Part shown: in pieces, positions 51,457 to 58,874 of the stretch
Layout of the letters: each line of letters starts with the position of its first letter
Position numbering within the stretch: position 1 is the first letter of the stretch
Notes under the pieces: generated by a model
Told to the model about the DNA's origin: nothing
Databases searched by the model: none
What the model saw: the letters and a program-made list of their open reading frames with translations, nothing else
Assembly (NCBI GenBank): GCA_018656005.1
Contig: JABHZW010000050.1
Coordinates: 1 to 64,000, forward strand
Direction of reading: 5' to 3'
DNA length: 64,000 nucleotides
Source: Candidatus Pseudelusimicrobium marinum
Lineage (GTDB): Bacteria; Elusimicrobiota; Elusimicrobia; Elusimicrobiales; Elusimicrobiaceae
Translations under genes and position numbers: made by a program

Positions 51457-52828
51457 TTTAACAAAACAAAAAGAAGAATTTAAACCGATAAAAAAAGGCG
51501 AAGTTGGTTTGTATACCTGCGGACCTACGGTCTATAATTTCGCACATATTGGTAATTTAAGAACCTATATTTTCGAGGATATCCTAAAAAGAACCCTTAT
51601 TTTAGCTGGCTACAAAGTAAATCATATAATGAATGTTACAGATGTTGGGCATTTGGTATCAGATGCAGATACTGGTGAAGATAAAATGGAACTTGGCGCA
51701 AAACGAGAAGGTAAAAGTGCATGGGATATTGCAAAACAATACGAAAAAAAGTTTTTTGAAGATTTTAAAGCACTAAATTGTTTGATGCCAAACAAAACAC
51801 CAAAAGCAACAGATCATATTGAAGATATGATTTCGCTTATTAAAATTTTAGAAAAAAAAGGTTTCGTTTATAAAACTTCCGATGGTTTGTATTTTGATAC
51901 TTCTAAATATAAAAATTATCATGCATTAATGGGTAAGAAAAATTTTGAAGGTTTAAAAGAAGGTGCAAGAGTTGAAGTCAATAAAGAAAAAAAACAATCT
52001 ATGGATTTTGCTTTATGGAAATTTTCCGCCAATGGGGAGAAGAGGCAAATGGAATGGGAATCCCCGTGGGGAGTAGGTTTCCCAGGTTGGCATTTAGAAT
52101 GTAGTGCAATGGCAGAAAAGTATCTTGGTAAAACAATAGACATTCATTGTGGCGGTATAGATCATGTTTCCGTACATCACACAAACGAAATGGCACAAAG
52201 CGAATGTGCTAATAATACACCGCTTGCGAATTTTTGGATACACGGCGAATTTTTGGTAATACCTAGTGGCAAAATGTCCAAAAGTTCTGGCACTTTTTTA
52301 ACTTTGGACGAACTTATAAAAAAAGGTTATACCCCATTTGATTATCGCTACCTATGTTTAACCGCACATTACAGAACACAATTAGAATTTACTTTTGATA
52401 GTCTTGATTTCGCTCGCACAAGTTTAAAAAGTTTGAAACAAAAAATTGCTGGCTTAGACGAGGGGGGAGAATCTAAAGGCGATATTTCTAAATATAAAAA
52501 AGCTTTTGAAGATGCTTGTTTTAACGATTTAAATACATCAAAAGCATTAAGTTTGGTGTGGGATATTTTAAAAGATAAGGAAATTTCTTCCTATAACAAA
52601 TTAGAATTTATAAAATTTGCAGATACCGTGTTTGGTTTAAATTTACTTACAAAAGATGTAAAAAAAGAGGAAGAAATTTCCTCTGAAATAAAAGAGTTGT
52701 TAGAAAAAAGAGCACAAGCAAGAAAAGATAAAGATTTCAAAACTTCCGACATTCTTCGAGATGAGTTAAAACAAAAAGGCATCCTAGTTAAGGATACCTC
52801 ATCTGGTCAAACTTGGGAAAAAATTTAA
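51440..52828 (+). CDS. cysS: Cysteinyl-tRNA synthetase
   Basis: Class I synthetase. The 462-residue protein has the first zinc cysteine in GLYTCGPTVYNFAHIGNLRT (HIGH variant HIGN), zinc motif WHLECSAMAEKYLG and HCGGIDHVSVHHTNE, and the KMSKS loop PSGKMSKSSGTFLTL. It overlaps the lipoprotein gene upstream. A hairpin follows at 52844. With ispDF upstream, it is part of the common ispD-ispF-cysS gene order. Confidence 0.97.
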   Translation: MKLYNSLTKQKEEFKPIKKGEVGLYTCGPTVYNFAHIGNLRTYIFEDILKRTLILAGYKVNHIMNVTDVGHLVSDADTGEDKMELGAKREGKSAWDIAKQYEKKFFEDFKALNCLMPNKTPKATDHIEDMISLIKILEKKGFVYKTSDGLYFDTSKYKNYHALMGKKNFEGLKEGARVEVNKEKKQSMDFALWKFSANGEKRQMEWESPWGVGFPGWHLECSAMAEKYLGKTIDIHCGGIDHVSVHHTNEMAQSECANNTPLANFWIHGEFLVIPSGKMSKSSGTFLTLDELIKKGYTPFDYRYLCLTAHYRTQLEFTFDSLDFARTSLKSLKQKIAGLDEGGESKGDISKYKKAFEDACFNDLNTSKALSLVWDILKDKEISSYNKLEFIKFADTVFGLNLLTKDVKKEEEISSEIKELLEKRAQARKDKDFKTSDILRDELKQKGILVKDTSSGQTWEKI

Positions 52829-52843
52829 TTTTAGGGATTTGTT

Positions 52844-52878
52844 ATGAAACTCCCGTATGTAAATACAAGGAGTTTCAT
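52844..52878. terminator. Probable bidirectional terminator
   Basis: ATGAAACTCC / GGAGTTTCAT with a 15-nt loop, between the convergent cysS and secreted-protein genes. The T-run is short, so efficiency is uncertain. Confidence 0.6.
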
Positions 52879-52894
52879 TATACATTAGTATTTT

Positions 52895-53803
<909 letters not shown>

Positions 53804-53849
53804 TTTCTTCTCTCCATATATAAAATTGTATTTATAACAATACAACTAT

Positions 53850-53908
53850 ATTTTAACTGTTGGCTGATTTTCGCACAAGGTACTTTAGTACTAGTTGCTA
53901 TTAGTACT
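53850..53908 (-). promoter_or_regulatory. Promoter with AGTACT operator-like repeats, cassette B
   Basis: On the minus strand: two AGTACT sites (53903-53908 and within 53881-53893), -35 TTGTGC (53873-53878), a 17-bp spacer and -10 TAAAAT (53850-53855). The segment 53867-53894 is an exact reverse-complement match of 40482-40509 in cassette A. The expected transcript start near 53843 leaves a leader of about 40 nt with a small TTGTAT…ATACAA hairpin. Confidence 0.8.
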
Positions 53909-53916
53909 TTTGGGCT

Positions 53917-54065
53917 ATATTTTACTTCGTATTTTTCCACTGGCTTTTGTTTTCGGTCGGTTATTTACCGCTACTGCCAGGGGTGAGCTTCTCACTTCGC
54001 AGTATTCGCTAATGTAAACCGCCCTCCCTCAAGCCTCAGCCAGTAAAAAAATACTCGTAAATAAT
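53917..54065. repeat. Palindromic intergenic element, copy E3, with nested hairpin
   Basis: Outer arms GTATTTTTCCACTGGC (53929-53944) and GCCAGTAAAAAAATAC pair with few mismatches and continue outward. The apex reads CGCTACTGC … TTCGCAGTATTCGCT as in E2, but split by an extra piece containing GTGAG-CTT-CTCAC (53983-53995). This element plus cassette B and the hairpin at 54111 account for the 327-nt gap between the flanking genes. Confidence 0.75.
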
Positions 54066-54110
54066 GTTTCTTTTTTATAATAGTGTTGTGTTATGTAATC
54101 ACGAAAAAAA

Positions 54111-54132
54111 AGGGGGGAGTGCCCTTGGCACT
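54111..54132. repeat. Triloop mini-hairpin overlapping the clcA stop codon
   Basis: A G-run followed by AGTGCC-CTT-GGCACT (54118-54132). The clcA stop (TAG, 54131-54133 on the minus strand) lies in the stem, as the comM stop does at 2187. Confidence 0.6.
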
Positions 54133-55636
54133 AAAACAATTTTGGTTCGTCGTCTTTCTTTTTATTTTCTTTCTTTGTAGATTTTTTTGTAGCTTTTTTA
54201 GGTTTCACTTCTTTAACTTCTTCAACTTTATCTAAGGTTTCTTCTTTCAACTTTTCTTGTTGATCCACAGAACTTGGCAGTTTTGCATTTTTATCCCTAA
54301 AATCTGGAACTAAATGCTTTGTTAAAATAGAAAAGAGGTTTTTCCGTTTAGGTAAATCTATAACAGTATCGTCTAGTGCGTCGCTACCCAAATCTTTTTT
54401 AAAGCTAAACTTTTGTGCTGGAAAAATACTTCTTTTACCGGTAATCAAAAAACTTATCACACACGCCACAGCAGCATAAGGTGCTATTTTAGGACCAAAG
54501 AGTTCAGTCGCCATAATACTCGCAGCTAATGGAGTATTACACGCACCTGCTAGTACACTAACAACACCTATGGCAGCGAAAGTAGTAAAATCCAATCCGA
54601 AAACTTTTGCAAAAAATATGCCAGCATTTGCACCTATAAAAAATATCGGTGTAATGATACCGCCAACACCACCACCTGCAAATGTTAAAGCTGTCGCAAT
54701 AGTTTTAACAACAAAACCTAAAGCAGGGGCATCGTGACCTGAAAGCATACTATCTATTTGTCCCATTCCAAGTCCAAGATAGTTTGGTGAAAATACTAAA
54801 CCTATTAAAACAAGTAAAACACCTGCTATTAAACTTCTTACAGCCCAATTAGTTTTTATGGAAATATATCTAAACAGAACTTGTAAAAACCTAACAGTTT
54901 CTATCAAGAATAAAGATACCACTCCGAAAAATAAACCTGCTATTACAACTTTTACAAAAAATGCTTGAGTGAAAACTGGTGTGAAATTGAATGGATGATA
55001 AATATATTCCACCCCTAAATGCGAAGTCACGCCGTATGCCACTATACCAGAAATTAAGGCAGGCAACATAACATCGTAGAAAACTTTACCTACAAATAAT
55101 GCTTCTAAACCAAAGATTGCACCAGAAATTGGTACACCAAACACACCAGCAAAACCGGCGGATACACCACAAATCATAAGTTTTCGTTTATCATTATCGC
55201 TTAAATTAAAAAGTTTTGCTAAAAAAGAACCTATACCTGCTCCGACATCCGCACAAGGTGCTTCTTTACCAGCACTACCACCGGCGGCGATAGTAAAAAT
55301 TGGTAAAAAGAATGCTTTTATCGAAGATAATACACTTATCCCTTTATTATTATTTAGAGTGCTTATAACAGAGTTTGTTGAATAATCTTTATGTCTGGAA
55401 TAGGTTTTTGTGCTTATAAAAGAAGTTATTAAGAGAACGGCTGGTAACATCAAAAAGTAGTATTTGTAAGATTCCGAAAAATCGCTACTTTTATGCAATA
55501 AATTTAAAAACAAAGCATCTGCCACACCTACCAAAACGCCCATAATACTTGCATATATGAACCATTTTGTTATGTTTAGGAATATTTCTCGTTCTTCACG
55601 GATATTTTGTTTTATAAAGCCAGTTTCTCTTCTCAT
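54131..55636 (-). CDS. ClC-type chloride channel/transporter
   Basis: The roughly 501-residue membrane protein of the ClC family has about ten or more hydrophobic helices. The ion-gate region reads GGSAGKEAPCADVGAG: the gating glutamate is kept but the usual GREGP is GKEAP, and the GSGIP motif is not evident. The segment GGVGGIITPIFFIGANAG is typical of the second half. A lysine/glutamate-rich tail of about 55 residues ends the protein. I chose the ATG at 55634-55636 over a TTG six codons upstream. Probably a Cl-/H+ antiporter. Confidence 0.85.
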   Translation of the reverse strand: MRRETGFIKQNIREEREIFLNITKWFIYASIMGVLVGVADALFLNLLHKSSDFSESYKYYFLMLPAVLLITSFISTKTYSRHKDYSTNSVISTLNNNKGISVLSSIKAFFLPIFTIAAGGSAGKEAPCADVGAGIGSFLAKLFNLSDNDKRKLMICGVSAGFAGVFGVPISGAIFGLEALFVGKVFYDVMLPALISGIVAYGVTSHLGVEYIYHPFNFTPVFTQAFFVKVVIAGLFFGVVSLFLIETVRFLQVLFRYISIKTNWAVRSLIAGVLLVLIGLVFSPNYLGLGMGQIDSMLSGHDAPALGFVVKTIATALTFAGGGVGGIITPIFFIGANAGIFFAKVFGLDFTTFAAIGVVSVLAGACNTPLAASIMATELFGPKIAPYAAVACVISFLITGKRSIFPAQKFSFKKDLGSDALDDTVIDLPKRKNLFSILTKHLVPDFRDKNAKLPSSVDQQEKLKEETLDKVEEVKEVKPKKATKKSTKKENKKKDDEPKLF

Positions 55637-55710
55637 AGTAGTAATATGATACAAAATTATTAGGTAAAAATGATATCATATATTAAATATAGATATGTGT
55701 GGAGGGGCTT

Positions 55711-56316
55711 ATGCAAGAAATTGTAGTAGCAGCGATAACATTGTTTTTGGTTATGGATCCGTTTGGTAATATACCAGTTTTTATAACCGTTTTAAAGAAA
55801 GTTTCAGACGAGCGAAAAAGAGCAGTTTTAATAAGAGAGCTATTTTTTGCACTCGTAATAATGGTGATATTTTTATTTTTAGGTCAACATATTTTGAACC
55901 TATTTGAAATAAAACAATCTTCTTTAGCAATTGCGGGGGGTATAGTTTTATTTATAATATCGCTTGGCTTAATTTTTGGAAAAGGGATAGACGCTGTTTC
56001 ACCAGCTTCGGCAAATTCTAACAAAGAACCTTTACTCGTGCCATTAGCAGTACCATTAATTGCAGGTCCAGCAAGTTTAAGTGTTATTTTGCTTTTAGCA
56101 GGTAAAAGCCCAGATAAAATGGGTTCTTGGTTGATCGCACTTTTAATAGCATTTGCGGTAAATTCTATAGTATTATTACTTTCTTTCCCAATATCAAAAT
56201 TCTTGGGTAAAAGCGGTATGCAAGCTATGGAACGACTTATGGGTTTAATACTTGCACTTATGGCTGTCAATATGGTTATGAACGGTATAGAACAATTTAT
56301 TAGGAGTACACTTTAA
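55711..56316 (+). CDS. MarC family integral membrane protein
   Basis: The 201-residue protein has six hydrophobic helices; FLVMDPFGNIPVFITVLKKV at the start and PLAVPLIAGPASLSVILLL in the middle are MarC/UPF0056 signatures. Its function is unknown despite the historical link to multiple antibiotic resistance. GGAGGGG lies before the ATG at 55711. The stop overlaps the start of the next gene (TAATG), so they form an operon. Confidence 0.9.
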   Translation: MQEIVVAAITLFLVMDPFGNIPVFITVLKKVSDERKRAVLIRELFFALVIMVIFLFLGQHILNLFEIKQSSLAIAGGIVLFIISLGLIFGKGIDAVSPASANSNKEPLLVPLAVPLIAGPASLSVILLLAGKSPDKMGSWLIALLIAFAVNSIVLLLSFPISKFLGKSGMQAMERLMGLILALMAVNMVMNGIEQFIRSTL

Positions 56317-57473
56317 TGTTTAAAAAGTTTATATTTGGTTTTTTATTTTTATCTTTGTTTAGCGGTTTTGCGGTGGCACAAGAAAAATTGGAAGTAAAAT
56401 TATTTTATTCTCCATATTGTTTTCATTGTTTGAAACTTAAAACCGAATATTTACCAAAACTTAAAGAAAAATATCAAGATAAGGTAATATTCACACAACT
56501 TGATATTACAAATTACGAAAATAGTTTTTTGTTAGATAAACTTGCCAGAGCAAATGGCGAAGAAGCTTCTGTACCTGCTATGCTTGTAGAGGATACTTTT
56601 TTGATTGGCTATCCATCTACCATAAAACCAACGGCGGAACAAGTTATAGATACCGCACTTATGCAAGCTAAATTTGAAGCTTTTAAAGCAGGCACTTTAG
56701 AAGAAGAACCCGTTGCAGATGTACAAGATACTTTTGCTGCAATAACACTTTCTGCAATAGTTTTTAACGGACTTATAGATGGTATTAACCCATGTGCATT
56801 TGCTGTGATAGTATTTTTTATATCGTTTTTATCTGCCTATGGTTATAGAAAACGGGAAGTTTTTTATATAGGTTCTGCCTATTGTTTCGCAGTATTTTTA
56901 ACTTATATTTTGCTTGGTTTTGGTTTCTTTAAAGCATTGTATGCACTTAATAGTTTTGTTGTTTTGATAAAAGTTTTTTATTATTTAACAGCGGGTATAT
57001 GTTTCAGCTTTTTTGCACTTAGCATTCGCGATATTATTGTTTATAAAAAGACAGGTAATGCTGGTGAAATGTTATTACAGCTTCCGAAGAGTTTTAAACA
57101 TAGGATAAACAAAATTGTTGGCTTTTTCCTAAGAGGCAAGGACGGCGAGCATAAGAGTGCATTTGGGCTTATTTTAGCTAGTTTGGTAGTAGGTTTTTTA
57201 GTTTCTTTGATTGAAGCTATTTGTACCGGACAAGTGTATGTGCCAACAATAGTTTTAATTTTAAAACAGGAAGCTTTTAGGGTAAAAGCTTGGGCATATT
57301 TACTTTTATATAACTTGATGTTTATTATGCCACTGGTATTAATATTTATGCTTTCTTTAATGGGCTATAGTTCTGATAAGTTTAGTGGCTTTTTAAAGAA
57401 GAATTTAGTGGGTGTAAAAGTTTTACTTGCGATAGTATTTTTGGCTCTAGGTTTAATGCTTTTGTTTGGATAG
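56316..57473 (+). CDS. Thioredoxin-like/DsbD-CcdA fusion protein
   Basis: 385 residues: a signal-like N-terminus (MFKKFIFGFLFLSLFSGFAVA), a thioredoxin-like domain with redox site YSPYCFHCLKLK (about 28-110), then a CcdA/DsbD-type membrane domain with membrane cysteines in GINPCAFAVIVFF near 160 and EAICTGQVYVPT near 305. By analogy with DsbD, reducing power would pass from cytoplasmic thioredoxin through the membrane cysteines to the outer thioredoxin domain. DsbD carries its thioredoxin domain at the C-terminus, so this order is reversed. It could maintain the cysteine-rich pilins. Confidence 0.87.
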   Translation: MFKKFIFGFLFLSLFSGFAVAQEKLEVKLFYSPYCFHCLKLKTEYLPKLKEKYQDKVIFTQLDITNYENSFLLDKLARANGEEASVPAMLVEDTFLIGYPSTIKPTAEQVIDTALMQAKFEAFKAGTLEEEPVADVQDTFAAITLSAIVFNGLIDGINPCAFAVIVFFISFLSAYGYRKREVFYIGSAYCFAVFLTYILLGFGFFKALYALNSFVVLIKVFYYLTAGICFSFFALSIRDIIVYKKTGNAGEMLLQLPKSFKHRINKIVGFFLRGKDGEHKSAFGLILASLVVGFLVSLIEAICTGQVYVPTIVLILKQEAFRVKAWAYLLLYNLMFIMPLVLIFMLSLMGYSSDKFSGFLKKNLVGVKVLLAIVFLALGLMLLFG

Positions 57474-57500
57474 TTATGAATTAATTTTTAGTAAATTTTT

Positions 57501-57704
57501 ATTTCCTCTCCCTTTGGGAGAGGACGACTAGTTCGAAGAACTAGCGAGGTGAGGGCTATGTTTCGTAGCTTATAATTTATAAGAAAACAAAGAAGCATAG
57601 CCCTCACCCCAACCCTCTCCCAAAGGGAGAGGGAGTAAATCTTTTCATAAATTCGCAAAGGGAGAGGGAATAGGAAGTATTTTATATCTCTCTCAACGAG
57701 AGAG
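57501..57704. repeat. Compound palindromic repeat region (CCCTCTCCC family)
   Basis: Several hairpins in a row: CCTCTCCC-TTT-GGGAGAGG (57505-57523), CTAGTTC-GAA-GAACTAG (57528-57544), a long-range pair GGTGAGGGCTATG / CATAGCCCTCACC (57548-57560 with 57596-57608), CCCTCTCCC-AAA-GGGAGAGGG (57613-57633) and CTCTCTC-AAC-GAGAGAG (57688-57704). CCCTCTCCC-type repeats are widespread in bacterial genomes. It fills most of the 312-nt gap after the thioredoxin fusion gene; no gene is seen here. Confidence 0.85.
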
Positions 57705-57725
57705 GAGATAATAAAACATAATAAA

Positions 57726-57756
57726 AAAAGCCCCGCTCTTAGTGAGCGGGGCTTTT
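57726..57756. terminator. Bidirectional intrinsic terminator
   Basis: AAAAGCCCCGCTC / GAGCGGGGCTTTT with a 5-nt loop. It terminates the pilin gene on the minus strand. Confidence 0.92.
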
Positions 57757-57785
57757 ATGTTTAAAAATCAATTAACTATTAACTA

Positions 57786-58271
57786 CTAACAAGTTGTTGC
57801 TGTTGTGAATCCTAATGCAGAACAAACCTGGTCGCCTTTGTTAGAAGCATTACCGTAACAACAGCTTACAACACCTGTTTCCACATCCCTTGCTATTACA
57901 TAGTCATAAGTAGTATGGGCAACTGATGCTGTTCCCCATCTTGTTGCTGTTGGGTTACATGCTGTAAAACCAGTACATGTGCTTACATTATAGCGGAAGT
58001 TTGTTGTTGTTGTGTATGCATTTGAACCACCAAGTGTGCCTGGAACTTCAATATCTAATGTAGCAAGGTCGTCTGCAGCGTCATCTGTTGCTAAGTAATA
58101 TCTTTCTTCAGCACTTGCGATACTACCAAGCAGTGTTAATGCTTCAGAAGCACGGGATTTTTCCACAGTAATAAAGTACTGAGGCAATGCGATAGCTGCT
58201 AAAATTGCGATAATTAAAACCACAACCAAGAGCTCGATAAGCGTAAACGCTTTTTTATTTAACTTTTTCAT
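57786..58271 (-). CDS. Type IV prepilin, probable major pilin
   Basis: 161 residues: leader MKKLNKKA, then FTLIELLVVVLIIAILAAIA, ALPQYFITVEKSRASEAL (as in PilA/PilE major pilins), and a cysteine-rich C-terminus (VSCCYGNASNKGDQVCSALG). Strong GGAGGAG before the ATG, a near-consensus promoter and balanced codon use suggest high expression, unlike the other pilins, which lack ribosome binding sites. Distinct from the DRRSLFD-type pilins at 17103 and 34174-36569. Confidence 0.92.
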   Translation of the reverse strand: MKKLNKKAFTLIELLVVVLIIAILAAIALPQYFITVEKSRASEALTLLGSIASAEERYYLATDDAADDLATLDIEVPGTLGGSNAYTTTTNFRYNVSTCTGFTACNPTATRWGTASVAHTTYDYVIARDVETGVVSCCYGNASNKGDQVCSALGFTTATTC

Positions 58272-58322
58272 TTATAATTCTCCTCCTAAACGGAATAAAC
58301 ATTTCGTACCCGTATACGGATA

Positions 58323-58358
58323 CTAGATTAGTATATGTATTTTATGTAAGGAAGTCAA
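58323..58358 (-). promoter_or_regulatory. Strong sigma-70 promoter of the major pilin gene
   Basis: On the minus strand: -35 TTGACT (58353-58358), 17-bp spacer, -10 TATACT (58330-58335). The palindrome CCGTATACGG at 58310-58319 lies at or just after the predicted transcript start and could be an operator or a stabilising leader hairpin. The leader is about 50 nt. Confidence 0.85.
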
Positions 58359-58373
58359 GTAAATTTGATAATA

Positions 58374-58411
58374 AAAAAGCCCCACAACTTTTTGTAAGTT
58401 ATGGGGTTTTT
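58374..58411. terminator. Terminator of the tRNA-Glu transcript
   Basis: CCCCACAACTT / AAGTTATGGGG (one mismatch), 5-nt loop, T-run on both strands. It separates the tRNA genes from the pilin promoter. Confidence 0.88.
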
Positions 58412-58416
58412 AAACT

Positions 58417-58491
58417 TGGCGCTCCCTAGGAGAATCGAACTCCTCTTTTCGGCTTGAAAAGCCGACGTCCTAACCGATAGACGAAGGGAGC
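58417..58491 (-). tRNA. tRNA-Glu (TTC)
   Basis: Minus-strand cloverleaf, acceptor GCTCCCT/AGGGAGC, D-arm TTCGTCTATCGGTTAGGA, anticodon loop TTTTCAA (anticodon TTC), T-arm GGAGTTCGATTCTCC. The discriminator G is followed by an encoded CCA (58417-58419), unlike the other two tRNA genes. Confidence 0.96.
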
Positions 58492-58498
58492 TTTTTGC

Positions 58499-58630
58499 TT
58501 CTGCTTTTTGGTAAATTTTTATTTTTTTGTTTCCTTAAGTAGGGGTCCTCGCATACGCTCGGTCGTTCCTCCCTACTCTGCGTTACAAAGAAAATAAAAA
58601 TTTTCTCAAAAATCCTCGCAAAAAGCAGAA
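58499..58630. repeat. Palindromic intergenic element, copy E4, between two tRNA genes
   Basis: Outer arms TTCTGCTTTTTG (58499-58510) and CAAAAAGCAGAA (58619-58630) pair, continue through AATTTTTATTTT-type arms, and lead to inner arms ending AAGTAGGG / CCCTACT related to E1 (TTTG…TAGG and CCTA…CAAA). The apex (GTCCTCGCATACGCTCGGTC) differs from other copies. Confidence 0.7.
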
Positions 58631-58644
58631 TGTAAAAACGAAGC

Positions 58645-58668
58645 AAAAACTCAAAAGAAAGAGTTTTT
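58645..58668 (-). terminator. Short terminator after tRNA-Lys
   Basis: AAAAACTC / GAGTTTTT with an 8-nt loop; on the minus strand it ends in TTTTT. It begins right at the 3' end of tRNA-Lys. Confidence 0.65.
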
Positions 58669-58740
58669 TACGCCCGGTGCGGCTCGAACGCACGACCTCC
58701 CGCTTAAAAGGCGGATGCTCTACCACTGAGCTACGGGCGC
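58669..58740 (-). tRNA. tRNA-Lys (TTT)
   Basis: Minus-strand cloverleaf, acceptor GCGCCCG/CGGGCGT (G-T end pair), D-arm GCTCAGTGGTAGAGC, anticodon loop CTTTTAA (anticodon TTT), T-arm GTGCGTTCGAGCCGCAC. No CCA encoded. Its first two bases are part of a 25-bp perfect hairpin upstream. Confidence 0.96.
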
Positions 58741-58792
58741 GTTTTTATTTCCTATTCTGCAAAGCTATTTGCAGAATAGGAAATAAAAACGC
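58739..58792. repeat. Perfect 25-bp hairpin abutting tRNA-Lys
   Basis: Arm 58739-58763 (GCGTTTTTATTTCCTATTCT…) pairs without mismatch with 58768-58792 around the loop GCTA. It includes the first two bases of tRNA-Lys. It may be the 5' leader structure of the tRNA transcript or an inserted palindrome. Confidence 0.9.
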
Positions 58793-58810
58793 TCTCTATT
58801 GATTAGTTGT

Positions 58811-58842
58811 CTATAAAAAAGAACAAGGGCTTCAAAAAGCCC
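58811..58842 (-). terminator. Intrinsic terminator after hypF
   Basis: On the minus strand GGGCTT-TTTG-AAGCCC followed by TTGTTCTTTTTT. Confidence 0.85.
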
Positions 58843-58874
58843 AACAAATAAATTATATCAAAATTGAATGCTTA

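Noticed and set aside
55637-55710. Possible fluoride riboswitch upstream of the ClC gene
   Set aside because: The gap is only about 75 nt, AT-rich and without the conserved GC-rich pseudoknot elements; a start close to the ATG seems more likely.
57501-57704. CCCTCTCCC repeats considered as a CRISPR array
   Set aside because: They are inverted, not regularly spaced direct repeats, and there are no cas genes.
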